Shown: positions 1 through 7,589 of the stretch, one piece after another
Position numbering within the stretch: the first letter of the stretch is position 1
How the letters are laid out: the number at the start of each line of letters is the position of its first letter
Assembly (NCBI GenBank): GCA_002842985.1
Contig: PHEQ01000029.1
Span: 1 to 47,088 of the forward strand
Source of the DNA: Alphaproteobacteria bacterium HGW-Alphaproteobacteria-1
GTDB taxonomy: Bacteria > Pseudomonadota > Alphaproteobacteria > Rhodobacterales > Rhodobacteraceae
Length of the DNA stretch: 47,088 nucleotides
Reading direction: 5' to 3'
Notes under the pieces: generated by a model
What the model was told of the DNA's origin: nothing
Database searches by the model: none
Seen by the model: the letters and a program-made list of their open reading frames with translations, nothing else
Program-made: the position numbers and the translations under genes

Positions 1-86
1 TCGCCGCGCTCCAGACGGCTCACCACCTGTTCCAGCTCCTGCATCGCCTGCTCAAAGCTAAGTTCCGTGACGGGGGTCGCGCTCAT
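1..86 (-). CDS. xseB: Exodeoxyribonuclease VII small subunit, 5' end only
   Basis: The minus-strand reading frame gives MSATPVTELSFEQAMQELEQ, continuing VVSRLERG to the window edge. The pattern FEQAMxELEQVVSRLERG is the first helix of the XseB family, the small subunit that joins XseA in the nuclease degrading single-stranded DNA in mismatch repair and recombination. Only about 28 of some 80 residues are inside the window. Two in-frame ATGs exist, at 92 and 86. I chose 86 because the AGGA Shine-Dalgarno sequence lies about 7 bases before it and only 1 base before the other. The gene diverges from the phosphotransferase at 189. The call rests on one short but characteristic segment. Confidence 0.8.
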   Translation of the reverse strand, partial: MSATPVTELSFEQAMQELEQVVSRLERG

Positions 87-188
87 GCTCATATCCTGCT
101 GCCTGACTTTCGGGCATGACCTTAGCCGCGCAGGGCACCGGGCGCAATTCGGTTGACGGCGCGCGGTGCTTCGGAAAATCTCCGGCCC

Positions 189-1115
189 ATGCCAGCCGAC
201 CACCCACAGCCCGACATCGACCTGCCCGAAGGCGCCGAGATCACCGAGGTCCTGCGCCTCGTGCCGGGCAGGCGCGCGGTCTTTGCCGGGTATTGGCAGG
301 GGCGCGCTGCGATTTTCCGGCTGGCCGAGCCCGCGACTGCCGAATTGCAGGCCCGCGAATGGCACGAGGCCCGGCGCATCTGGCCCTATATGCAGGGCGC
401 GCGCTTTCGCGTGGCCGAACCGCTGGCCTATTTGCCGCACCTGCGCCTGATGGTGATGGAACGCGCCCCCGGCACGCCGCTTCTGCAATGGCTCTGGCAG
501 GCCGCGCCGGAGACGCGCGGCGCGGCCCTTGCTCCGGCTGCGCTCTGGCTGCGCCGTTACACGGATGTCTCGGAGATCTGGGCGCGCGCCACGCCCCAGG
601 GCTGGCTTGCCCGCGCCGCCCGCAGCGCCGAGGCGCAGCCCTTCGCCCGCCTGCGCAACCTCGAGGCCGATATCCTCGCCGCCCTCGCGCGGCTCGGCCA
701 GCGCATCGAGGCCGAGGATTGGCGCGTGGCGATCTGCCATGGCGATTTCCACCCCAACAACCTGTTACGCGATGGCCTGCTGCACGACGGGGCGCGCCTG
801 ACGGGCATCGACACCGGCGCCTCGGCGCAAATGCCGGTCTGCCGCGATATCGCGCGGTTCCTGATGCATCTCGCGCGGCGCGGCATGGCCCCCTCGGGCC
901 AGACATGGTGCGGCGCCGATGCGGCCCTCGTGGCGGCCTTTACCGATGCCTTTGCCCTGACCACGTTCGAGCAGCGCGCGGTTCTGCCCTTCTTTCTGGG
1001 CATCGACGCGCTCTCGCGGGTCGAGACCGAGGGCCTCAAGCGCCGCCGCCTGCGCCTTGCCGAAACGGCCTATGCGGCCCTGCGTGACGATCTCGAACGG
1101 CTGACGCGCGCGTGA
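189..1115 (+). CDS. APH-family phosphotransferase (substrate unknown)
   Basis: A 308-residue protein with the kinase C-lobe motif HGDFHPNN (about residues 184-191), the catalytic loop of the aminoglycoside phosphotransferase/choline kinase fold. LTGIDTG follows about 20 residues later and carries the Mg-binding Asp, then RDIARFLMHL. The N-lobe holds VFAGYWQGRAAIFRL and the hinge-like LMVMERAPGTPLLQWL. Homologues phosphorylate small metabolites, lipid headgroups or antibiotics, and nothing here shows the substrate. I chose the ATG at 189; an upstream TTG at 153 would add 12 residues. No strong ribosome binding site is visible for either. The gene is divergent from xseB and convergent with the HerA-like gene. 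Confidence 0.75.
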   Translation: MPADHPQPDIDLPEGAEITEVLRLVPGRRAVFAGYWQGRAAIFRLAEPATAELQAREWHEARRIWPYMQGARFRVAEPLAYLPHLRLMVMERAPGTPLLQWLWQAAPETRGAALAPAALWLRRYTDVSEIWARATPQGWLARAARSAEAQPFARLRNLEADILAALARLGQRIEAEDWRVAICHGDFHPNNLLRDGLLHDGARLTGIDTGASAQMPVCRDIARFLMHLARRGMAPSGQTWCGADAALVAAFTDAFALTTFEQRAVLPFFLGIDALSRVETEGLKRRRLRLAETAYAALRDDLERLTRA

Positions 1116-1148
1116 TGGTCACCCCTGGGGTCCCGTGCCCCAAGAGAG

Positions 1149-1167
1149 CCTCCGGTCAAGCCGGAGG
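1149..1167. terminator. Hairpin between convergent genes
   Basis: CCTCCGG, a 5-base loop and CCGGAGG form a perfect 7-bp stem in the 76 bases between the converging phosphotransferase and HerA-like genes. There is no T-run on either side, so it is at best a weak or Rho-assisted bidirectional end. A similar CCCTCCGG-type stem sits in the ialB/ketosynthase convergent gap at 3839-3863. Confidence 0.4.
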
Positions 1168-1191
1168 GTTGCGCCGATCTCAAACGCGCCC

Positions 1192-2742
1192 TCACCGCCC
1201 CCGGAACAGCCCGCCAAGGATGCCCCGAACCAGACGCCGCCCCGTCGTGCCCTGCAACTCCTTGAGCACCGCCGATGTGATGGCTCCGCCAAGGCTGTCG
1301 GTGGCGCGCCCGCGCGTCGTGCGCCCGGGGCTCGCGCCGCCCGAATAGCGCCGCGCCGCCTTGAACTCGCGCGCGGCCTCTTGTTCGGCGGTTTTTTCCG
1401 CGGCGGCGCGCGTCTCTGCCTCTTCGGCCTCCTTCGCCGCCGCCTCGGCCCGGGCGGCCAGTATCTCGAAGGCCGATCGCCGGTCAATCGCCGCCTCGTA
1501 TTTGCCCGCCACCGGCGAAGCGGCAATGACCGCGCGCCGCGTGGCCGCGTCACAGGGGCCCAGCCGCGTTGCGGGTGGGCGGATGAGCGTGCACTCGACC
1601 ACCCCCGGCACGCCCTTGCCCTCCAGAAGCGAGGTCACCGCCTCGCCCGTGCCGACATCGCGGATCGCCTCCACCGTGTCGAAGCGCGGATTGGGCCGGT
1701 AGGTCTCGGCGGCGCGCCTGAGCGCCTTCTGATCGCGCGCGGTGAAGGCGCGCAGCGCGTGCTGGAACCGGTTGCCAAGCTGGCCCAGGATCGCGTCGGG
1801 CACGTCATCGGGGTTCTGGGTGATGAAGTAGACCCCCACCCCCTTGGACCGGATGAGGCGCGCCACCTGCTCCACCTTGTCGACGAGAGCCTTGGGCGCG
1901 TCATCGAACAACAGATGCGCCTCGTCGAAAAAGAACACCAGCTTCGGCTTGTCGGGATTGCCGACCTCGGGCAGTTCCTCGAACAGCTCGCTCAGCAGCC
2001 ACAGCAGAAAGGTCGCATAAAGGCGCGGCGATTGCACCAGCCTGTCGGCGGCAAGGATGTTGACATGCCCCCGCCCCTCGGGCGTCACCCGCATGAGATC
2101 CGAAAGATCCAGCGCCGGTTCGCCGAAGAAGTGCGCGCCGCCCTGATTTTCCAGCACCAGAAGCGCCCGTTGGATCGCCCCCACCGAGGCCGCCGTGACA
2201 TTGCCGTAGCGCAGCGACAACTCGGCCGCCTGCTGACCCACAAAGGTCAGGAGCGCCTGCAAATCCTTGAGATCCAGAAGCGGCAGCCCCTCTTCGTCCG
2301 AGACGCGGAAGGCGATGTTGAGAACCCCCTCCTGCGCCTCCGAGAGCGCCATCAGCCGCGCCAGCAGAAGCGGCCCCATCTCGGCCACGGTGGTGCGCAC
2401 CGGATGTCCCTGCTCGCCGAAGAGATCCCAGAAGATTACCGGAAAGGCGTCATAGCGAAACCCGTCGAAGCCGATTCGCGCCGCGCGCTCGGTAAAGGGC
2501 CCGTGCAGCTTGCCCCCCGGATCGCCCGCCTCGGCCATGCCCGAGATGTCGCCCTTGATATCGGACAGGATCACCGGCACGCCCGCGTCCGAAAACCCCT
2601 CGGCCAGAATTTGCAGCGTCACCGTCTTGCCGGTGCCGGTCGCCCCGGCAATAAGCCCGTGCCGGTTGCCGAATTTCAGCAAAAGCTCCTGCGCCGCGCC
2701 ATAGTCCGGCCCGCCACCACCCACGAAAATCGCCTCTGACAC
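1192..2742 (-). CDS. HerA-like (DUF853/YjgR) helicase-type ATPase
   Basis: A 516-residue P-loop ATPase. Walker A is GATGTGKT at 33-40, and Walker B is LVFFFDEAHLLF near 268-279 with the DEAH-like DEAH sequence. DIKGD near 61 and YFITQNPDDVPDAILGQLGNR further on are typical of the HerA/FtsK-related DUF853 family (E. coli YjgR). Family members are thought to be DNA-pumping or NTP-dependent enzymes, but their cellular role is not settled. The C-terminal part after about 425 is an Ala/Glu-rich coiled coil followed by a basic Gly/Arg tail. The start is GTG, with GGGAGGG a few bases upstream. A single-gene unit, convergent with the phosphotransferase. Confidence 0.85.
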   Translation of the reverse strand: MSEAIFVGGGGPDYGAAQELLLKFGNRHGLIAGATGTGKTVTLQILAEGFSDAGVPVILSDIKGDISGMAEAGDPGGKLHGPFTERAARIGFDGFRYDAFPVIFWDLFGEQGHPVRTTVAEMGPLLLARLMALSEAQEGVLNIAFRVSDEEGLPLLDLKDLQALLTFVGQQAAELSLRYGNVTAASVGAIQRALLVLENQGGAHFFGEPALDLSDLMRVTPEGRGHVNILAADRLVQSPRLYATFLLWLLSELFEELPEVGNPDKPKLVFFFDEAHLLFDDAPKALVDKVEQVARLIRSKGVGVYFITQNPDDVPDAILGQLGNRFQHALRAFTARDQKALRRAAETYRPNPRFDTVEAIRDVGTGEAVTSLLEGKGVPGVVECTLIRPPATRLGPCDAATRRAVIAASPVAGKYEAAIDRRSAFEILAARAEAAAKEAEEAETRAAAEKTAEQEAAREFKAARRYSGGASPGRTTRGRATDSLGGAITSAVLKELQGTTGRRLVRGILGGLFRGR

Positions 2743-2792
2743 GCCACCCTCCCGGTCCAGAAATCGTCACGGTGCGACCATACAATCTTAAC

Positions 2793-2895
2793 CCTTCTGT
2801 GCCAGAGTGAAATCACGCCCGGTCCCGAGTGTCCTCCCGGACCGGGTGACTTCCTCCCTGTCAGACTGGCCGCGCCCTCTGGTGCGGCCTTTTTT
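2793..2895 (+). ncRNA. Candidate small RNA with two anti-Shine-Dalgarno loops
   Basis: No open frame fits here, but three hairpins follow each other on the plus strand. Hairpin 1 is CCCGGTCC/GGACCGGG (2818-2825, 2839-2846) with TCCTCCC in its loop. Hairpin 2 is the short TGAC/GTCA (2847-2850, 2860-2863), again with TCCTCCC in the loop. The third is a strong intrinsic terminator. Exposed CCUCCC loops are known from alphaproteobacterial trans-acting sRNAs that bind ribosome binding sites, such as the CcsR RNAs of Rhodobacter and the alpha-r14 family of rhizobia. The 5' end is inferred from a TACAAT at 2781-2786; no good -35 box is visible. Whether it belongs to a named family is unknown. Confidence 0.5.
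2868..2895 (+). terminator. Strong intrinsic terminator
   Basis: GGCCGCGCC, the tetraloop CTCT and GGTGCGGCC form a 9-bp stem with one G-T wobble, followed directly by six T. It faces the plus strand, yet no protein gene precedes it on that strand. This is the main reason to propose a small RNA upstream. Confidence 0.8.
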
Positions 2896-2917
2896 CTTCA
2901 CAGCCCCACATCCCCTG

Positions 2918-2946
2918 TTGACGCAACCGGCCTTCTGTCCTAGCCT
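2918..2946 (+). promoter_or_regulatory. Candidate promoter (TTGACG-17-TAGCCT)
   Basis: A good -35 hexamer TTGACG (2918-2923) lies 17 bases before TAGCCT (2941-2946). It would start RNA near 2952, either as the leader of ialB or as a second short transcript. The -10 match is modest. Confidence 0.4.
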
Positions 2947-2961
2947 CCGGCGAAATACTAA

Positions 2962-3019
2962 GTCGGCCAGTCCGACGGGGAGAGAAACGTTGCTTGAAAG
3001 AGGTCCACGGGCCTCTTTC
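2962..3019 (+). other. Two leader hairpins upstream of ialB
   Basis: GTCGG/CCGAC (2962-2966, 2972-2976) is followed by GAAAGAGG/CCTCTTTC (2996-3003, 3012-3019), a perfect 8-bp stem with a pyrimidine-rich tail TTCTT. The second could be an attenuator-like or weak terminator structure. Further down come the perfect 16-base palindrome ATGCCGCGCGCGGCAT (3040-3055) and a GCGCCCCT/AGGGGCGC stem near 3061-3081. This gives about 200 bases of structured leader before ialB. Confidence 0.4.
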
Positions 3020-3153
3020 TTCTTGTCCGGGGGGCAGCAATGCCGCGCGCGGCATGTCGCGCGCCCCTCCTGCAGGGGCGCGATTTCATCCTGACACTCC
3101 CCGACCGACGTGGTAGACGCCTGCCAAACTCGTCCGAAACCCATGGGGATAAA

Positions 3154-3792
3154 ATGTCCAAGACCGTGTTCCGCCTCACTCTCGCCGCTCTTCTTGCCGT
3201 GTCGACCGCCGCTGGCGCGCAACAGGCCGAGCCCCCGGCAGGTGATGCCCAGACCGATGCCGCGCCGGCGCAGACCGAAACGCCGACAACTCCGGTGGCC
3301 GGGCTCGATACCGGGCGCGTGGTCGATGACGAGAACGCCCCCTATATCCGCGAGACCCATGGCGACTGGTCGCTGCGCTGCTTCCCGAACGAAGTCGAGG
3401 GGCAAGCCGACGATCTGTGCCAGATGTATCAGCTCCTGACCGAAGAGGCCGGCAATCCGGTGGCCGAGATCAGCATCTACCGGCTTGCCGGCTCGGGTCA
3501 GGTTGTGGCCGGGGCCACGCTCGCGGTGCCGCTCGGCACGCTGCTCACCGAAGAGGTCAAGCTCTCGGTCGATAGCGGCAAGGCCAAGAGCTATGCCTAT
3601 TCATTCTGCACCATGGCCGGGTGTTTTTCGCGCATCGGACTGGCACAGGCCGACATCGACGCGATGAAGCGCGGCTCCAAAGCCATGATCGAGATCGTTC
3701 CCGCACAGGCCCCGGATCAGAAAGTGCGCATTGACGCCTCGCTCCTGGGCTTCACCGCCGCGTTCGAGGCGACCTCGACAATCACGAACTGA
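3154..3792 (+). CDS. Invasion-associated locus B (IalB) family exported protein
   Basis: A 212-residue protein with an N-terminal signal peptide (MSKTVFRLTLAALLAVSTAAGAQ), then an acidic, Pro/Thr/Ala-rich linker to about residue 60. The conserved IalB core follows: THGDWSLRC, DLCQMYQLL and FCTMAGCFSRIGL. The paired cysteines suggest disulfides in the periplasm. IalB was named in Bartonella, but the family is widespread in non-pathogenic alphaproteobacteria, so the name does not imply virulence. The molecular role is unknown. The start follows GGGGATAAA. The long structured leader hints at post-transcriptional control. Convergent with the ketosynthase gene. Confidence 0.85.
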   Translation: MSKTVFRLTLAALLAVSTAAGAQQAEPPAGDAQTDAAPAQTETPTTPVAGLDTGRVVDDENAPYIRETHGDWSLRCFPNEVEGQADDLCQMYQLLTEEAGNPVAEISIYRLAGSGQVVAGATLAVPLGTLLTEEVKLSVDSGKAKSYAYSFCTMAGCFSRIGLAQADIDAMKRGSKAMIEIVPAQAPDQKVRIDASLLGFTAAFEATSTITN

Positions 3793-3838
3793 GAGCACGG
3801 GCCGCCCTCGGGCCGGCTCCGGGAAATTCCCGCGCCAA

Positions 3839-3863
3839 CACCCTCCGGCCATGCTGGAGGGTG
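3839..3863. terminator. Hairpin between convergent ialB-type gene and ketosynthase
   Basis: CACCCTCCGGC, loop CAT, GCTGGAGGGTG form an 11-bp stem with one G-T wobble. It sits in the 81-base convergent gap and could end transcription from both sides, though neither strand has a clear T-run. Confidence 0.5.
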
Positions 3864-3873
3864 ACTGCCAGCC

Positions 3874-5085
3874 TCAGGCAAACCGCCTGAGAGCGAGAAC
3901 TGCATTGAGCCCACCAAAGGCAAAGGCGTTCGACAGCGCCACCTCCACCTGCGCCTCGCGCGCCTCGTTTGGCACCACGTCGAGCGCGCATTCGGGGTCC
4001 GGCTCCTCATAACCGATGGTGGGCGCAATGATCCCGTCGCGCAGCGCCATGATGCAGGCCAAAAGCTCCACCGCCCCGGTCGCGCCGATAAGGTGCGCGT
4101 GCATCGACTTGGTGGAGGTGATCATCAGCTTGTCGGCATGATGTCCGAAGACATCGGCCACCGCCGCGCATTCGGTCTTGTCATTGGCCGCCGTGCCAGT
4201 GCCGTGCGCGTTGATATAGCCCACCTCGTCGCGGTTCACGCGCGCGTCGCGCAGCGCCCCCTCGATCGCCCGCGATGCCCCCTGTTTCGAGGGCATGACG
4301 ATATCGGCCGCGTCCGAGGTCATCGCAAATCCCAGCACCTCGGCAAGGATACAGGCGCCGCGCTTCTTGGCGTGCTCCAACTCCTCGAAGACGAAGATCG
4401 CCGCACCCTCGCCCTGCACCATGCCGTTGCGATTGGCCGAGAACGGGCGGCAGGCGTCGCGGCTCATCACCCGCAGCCCCTCCCAGGCCTTGACCCCGCC
4501 GAAACACAGCATGGACTCGGACCCGCCCGTGACCATCACCGGGGTGATGCCGCCATGCACCATCTGAAAGGCCTGCGCCATGGCATGATTGGACGAGGCG
4601 CACGCGGTCGAGACGGTAAAGGTCGGACCCTTGAGATTGAACTCCATCGACAGGTGGCTGGCGGCGGCATTGTTCATCAGCTTGGGCACCACGAAGGGAT
4701 GGACCCGGTTCTTGCCCTCTTCGTAGACCGAGCGGTAATTCTCGTCGAGCGTGGTCATCCCGCCGCCGGAATTGCCGAGAATCGCCCCCGCCCGCGCCGC
4801 AAGTTCGCCGGTGAACTCAAGTCCCGCCTGCCTGATCGCCTCGCGCGCGGAAATCAGCGTGAATTGCGTGAAACGGTCGTAGAGCGCCAGTTGCTGCCGG
4901 TTGAAGCGCGCCACCGGATCATAGCCCTTGACCTGCCCGCCGATGCGAATCGACAGCCGCTCCACATCCTTGAACTCCAGATCGCCGATGCCGCAGCGCC
5001 CCTCGCGCATCGACTCGAGCGTAGAGGGCACATCGTGGCCAAGCGCGTTGATCGTGCCCGCCCCGGTAATGACAACGCGTTTCAC
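3874..5085 (-). CDS. Beta-ketoacyl-ACP synthase (FabF/NodE-like)
   Basis: A 403-residue condensing enzyme. The nucleophile Cys162 lies in VSTACASSNHA. The two catalytic histidines are in INAHGTGT (294) and in STKSMHAHLIGATGA (331), followed by the C-terminal SNAFAFGGLNAVL. The enzyme condenses malonyl-ACP with acyl-ACP. Its start overlaps the stop of the acyl carrier protein gene (ATGA), so the two are translated together and this enzyme probably works on that dedicated carrier rather than on housekeeping AcpP. The sequence is closer to NodE-type secondary synthases than to the primary FabF in my reading. The product could be a special or very long acyl chain for an envelope lipid, but no other fatty-acid gene lies nearby to say which. 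Confidence 0.85.
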   Translation of the reverse strand: MKRVVITGAGTINALGHDVPSTLESMREGRCGIGDLEFKDVERLSIRIGGQVKGYDPVARFNRQQLALYDRFTQFTLISAREAIRQAGLEFTGELAARAGAILGNSGGGMTTLDENYRSVYEEGKNRVHPFVVPKLMNNAAASHLSMEFNLKGPTFTVSTACASSNHAMAQAFQMVHGGITPVMVTGGSESMLCFGGVKAWEGLRVMSRDACRPFSANRNGMVQGEGAAIFVFEELEHAKKRGACILAEVLGFAMTSDAADIVMPSKQGASRAIEGALRDARVNRDEVGYINAHGTGTAANDKTECAAVADVFGHHADKLMITSTKSMHAHLIGATGAVELLACIMALRDGIIAPTIGYEEPDPECALDVVPNEAREAQVEVALSNAFAFGGLNAVLALRRFA

Positions 5086-5342
5086 GCCTGCTCCGCGATC
5101 AGCCGCTCGATGCCCGCGATGATCGAGCGCACGGAGGAGATGTCGAAATCGCTCTTCTCCGGCTCGTTGGCGTTGAACGGCACCGAAATGTCAAAGGCTT
5201 CCTCGATGGCAAAGATGCTCTCGACAAGGCCGAGACTGTCGATACCCAGATCCTCCAGCGTGCTGTCAAGGGTGACATCTGCGGGTTCGAGCACCGCCTG
5301 TTCGGCGATGATCGCAATCACCCGGTCTTGAATGGTGCTCAT
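5082..5342 (-). CDS. Acyl carrier protein
   Basis: An 86-residue acidic helical protein with the phosphopantetheine site GIDSLGLVE at Ser36. It starts at the ATG after AAGGAAAG; the longer frame upstream lacks support. Length and motif fit a specialised acyl carrier protein, longer in its second half than housekeeping AcpP. It overlaps the ketosynthase start by 4 bases (ATGA) and follows the L,D-transpeptidase gene after about 260 bases, on the same strand. It probably holds the growing chain for the adjacent synthase. Confidence 0.9.
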   Translation of the reverse strand: MSTIQDRVIAIIAEQAVLEPADVTLDSTLEDLGIDSLGLVESIFAIEEAFDISVPFNANEPEKSDFDISSVRSIIAGIERLIAEQA

Positions 5343-5550
5343 GATGCGGTCTTTCCTTTCACCGCCCCGACGGGGCAAGCCTCGGGGCCTTGTGCGTCAG
5401 TTGCGTAACGGATTTTTAAAGGTTGAGCGCCGCGCGTACAATCTTTTGCGGCGCCGCGGTACCGACACGATGATGACGTGTTACGTGCGACGGGACAGGG
5501 ACTGAGGCATTCCGGTTTTCCATTGGACCACCGAAACGCTTTCAGTCTTT

Positions 5551-5571
5551 GGTTTGCCGCAGCGTCAAACC
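5551..5571 (-). terminator. Possible hairpin after the L,D-transpeptidase gene
   Basis: GGTTTG/CAAACC form a 6-bp stem around a 9-base loop, about 30 bases past the transpeptidase stop on the minus strand. No clear T-run follows. The rest of the 5343-5601 gap holds a GCCCC/GGGGC stem near 5364 and the palindrome GCGGCGCCGC near 5450. No gene is seen. Confidence 0.3.
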
Positions 5572-5601
5572 GAAAGGTCTATCAGCATTTTCCGAAATTG
5601 C

Positions 5602-7278
5602 TTAGGTGTTCGGCCCGCCAAGCGTGACACCCGCGCGTTCCAGCGCCTCCCAGATGCGGGCGTCCCGACCGTAGACATCACCGCGATACTGCATCTTGCC
5701 GCCGGGGTTCGTCACCGCCGTGCGATAGATCAGGTGGACCGGAACATGCTCCTCGAGCTGCACATAGGTCTCGCGTTTCGTCGCCAGGACCGAGTGAAAA
5801 AATGCCTTTGGATCCGCCTCCTGGCGCGACAATATCTCGTAGGCAAAGTCGAAGGGCTGTTGCAGGCGGATGCAGCCCGAACTGAAATCGCGCTTTTCCA
5901 GCTGGAACAGCTCCTTTTGCGGCGTGTCGTGCAGGTAGATGTTCCACTTGTTCGGGAACATGAACTTGACCAGCCCGAGCGCATTGCTGTCCGAGGGCGG
6001 CTGCTTGATTGCAAAGGGGAAATTGCGCCCGTTGTAAGCGTTGAAATTCACCGCACCGCGCGGCACCTCCCGCCCCCGGCTGTCATAGATCTTGAGATAG
6101 GAGGCGGCATTGCGATTCGCCTGAAGCCGCGGCAGGTAATCGCGCGCCATGATCGAGCGTGGCACATGCCAGGTCGGATTGATGACAAGGTGCTCCATCT
6201 CGTCAGAGAATTCCGGGCTGCGCCGGTCATTCGTGTTCTTGCCGATCACCGCGCGGGTCTCGAAGGTGATGCGGTCATCATCGATGATGCGGGCACTGAA
6301 ATCGGCCAGATTCACAAGAATATGCCGCGCGCCACGCGCATCCGTCAGCCAACGCTCGCGCTCCATCGCCACGATCACAGAGCGCAGCCGGTCCTCGGGC
6401 GTGGTGTTGAGCGCGGCCATCGTGCTCGGCCCTGCGACGCCGTCGGGCTCAAGCCCGTGATCGCCCTGAAACGCCTGCACCGCCGCCTGAATCGTGTCGT
6501 CATAAGAGGCCGCCGCACTGCGCGCGAGATACCCCATGGCCACGAGCCGGTTGCGCAGCGCAATCACCGCCGGACCCGTCGCGCCGGGCTTGAGACCTTG
6601 CGCCGAAACCGGCGCGCCCCAGCCGCCACCGGCGACAAGTCGCTCGAGTTTAAGCTTTTCCTTTTGCAAGCGGCGGTATTCGTTCGATTTTGGCGCGAGC
6701 GCGCGCAGGACCGCGCGCGGCTCTCCCCCGCGCAACTCAGCCAGCAGATCCGACGCCTCGCGGCGCACAACCTCGCGCTTGATATCGCCATCCACGCGCG
6801 ACGGAATCACGATGCCGCTTTGCAGGTCCCGCGCATAGTCCAGATAGGCACGGCTCAACGCCACCTCTGCCCCGGCCAGCGCCTGCACCGAGCGGACATC
6901 GCCCAGCCGCGCCATCAGGCCCGGCGCATCATAGCGCGCCACCGGCAGACCATGCACAGCCGCCTCACCAAGCGCGCGCAACAGCGCCGCGCGCCGCGCA
7001 CGATCCGCCTCACCCTCTCCGGTCCAGAGCGGGGCGTAGCCGGTTTCCCGGTAATACTCGGCCAGCGCCCGGTCCGGGGCCGCCGCCTCTGCCACCGCCT
7101 GACGAAAGGCCGTCTCCATCGCGCGCGCCTGCGCCTCGGCCATCGCATCGGCCAGAGCGCCCGACACGGCAGGCACGAGCAGAGCGGGCGTTCCCTCCGC
7201 GCGCGGCGCGGTCGCGGCGAGCGTGCCCGCCACACAGAGAACCGCACCCATGCTCCAAAGTCCCGGCACCATACTCAT
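5602..7278 (-). CDS. YcbB-type L,D-transpeptidase (peptidoglycan cross-linking)
   Basis: A 558-residue exported enzyme. A signal segment sits near residues 5-27, then an N-terminal helical domain with EYYRETGYAPLW. A peptidoglycan-binding domain follows around 230-292 (GPAVIALRNRLVAMGYL ... YDDTIQAAVQAFQ). The YkuD/L,D-transpeptidase domain spans about 320-500, with the catalytic Cys469 in FSSGCIRL and the preceding His in NIYLHDTP. Family enzymes make 3-3 cross-links in peptidoglycan in the periplasm. The ATG at 7278 follows GGGAGAGA; the longer upstream extension is very polar and less likely. Divergent from the DUF882 gene, suggesting shared control of two wall enzymes. Confidence 0.9.
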   Translation of the reverse strand: MSMVPGLWSMGAVLCVAGTLAATAPRAEGTPALLVPAVSGALADAMAEAQARAMETAFRQAVAEAAAPDRALAEYYRETGYAPLWTGEGEADRARRAALLRALGEAAVHGLPVARYDAPGLMARLGDVRSVQALAGAEVALSRAYLDYARDLQSGIVIPSRVDGDIKREVVRREASDLLAELRGGEPRAVLRALAPKSNEYRRLQKEKLKLERLVAGGGWGAPVSAQGLKPGATGPAVIALRNRLVAMGYLARSAAASYDDTIQAAVQAFQGDHGLEPDGVAGPSTMAALNTTPEDRLRSVIVAMERERWLTDARGARHILVNLADFSARIIDDDRITFETRAVIGKNTNDRRSPEFSDEMEHLVINPTWHVPRSIMARDYLPRLQANRNAASYLKIYDSRGREVPRGAVNFNAYNGRNFPFAIKQPPSDSNALGLVKFMFPNKWNIYLHDTPQKELFQLEKRDFSSGCIRLQQPFDFAYEILSRQEADPKAFFHSVLATKRETYVQLEEHVPVHLIYRTAVTNPGGKMQYRGDVYGRDARIWEALERAGVTLGGPNT

Positions 7279-7589
7279 AAGTCTCTCCCTGTCGCGCTGT
7301 CGCCTTTGATTCTGCCAATATTTCACTGAAACCTCAATTCTTTCCTAACTTTTTCATGTCACTCTCGGGCAAATCCACGTGACGCGGGGCTTTTCGGCAC
7401 CGGGGTCGCATTTCCGCCACAACAGTGGGCAATGCGCAGATTCCCGCCGAAATCGCTTGCCGTTCACGCAGTGTGACAAAAGGGGGCTTGGTTGATGATT
7501 CTTGTTATGTCATATAAATCGGGCATCTGGGGATGATGACACAAGCCGCGACACAGTGGCTCATACAGGCGACGGGACAGGCGCTATCA
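7279..7589. other. Divergent control region, no gene seen
   Basis: This 311-base gap separates the divergent transpeptidase and DUF882 genes. Toward the minus strand it is T-rich (around 7320-7355). Toward the plus strand it has TTGATG (7492-7497) and TATAAA (7513-7518), with a rather short spacer. I find no convincing operator or small gene. Confidence 0.5.
7492..7518 (+). promoter_or_regulatory. Possible promoter of the DUF882 gene
   Basis: TTGATG and TATAAA are separated by 15 bases, shorter than ideal. An alternative -35, TTGGTT at 7488, gives 19. Transcription would begin near 7526. Confidence 0.3.

Noticed and set aside
3040..3055. Palindrome ATGCCGCGCGCGGCAT as a site-specific recombination or restriction site
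   Set aside because: It is a perfect palindrome, but short GC-rich palindromes are frequent at this base composition and nothing nearby supports such a use. Kept only as part of the ialB leader.
5554..7329. A 591-codon open frame on the plus strand
   Set aside because: It is the complement of the L,D-transpeptidase gene, whose catalytic Cys and peptidoglycan-binding domain are clear. The translation is Arg-rich and unlike any protein I know.
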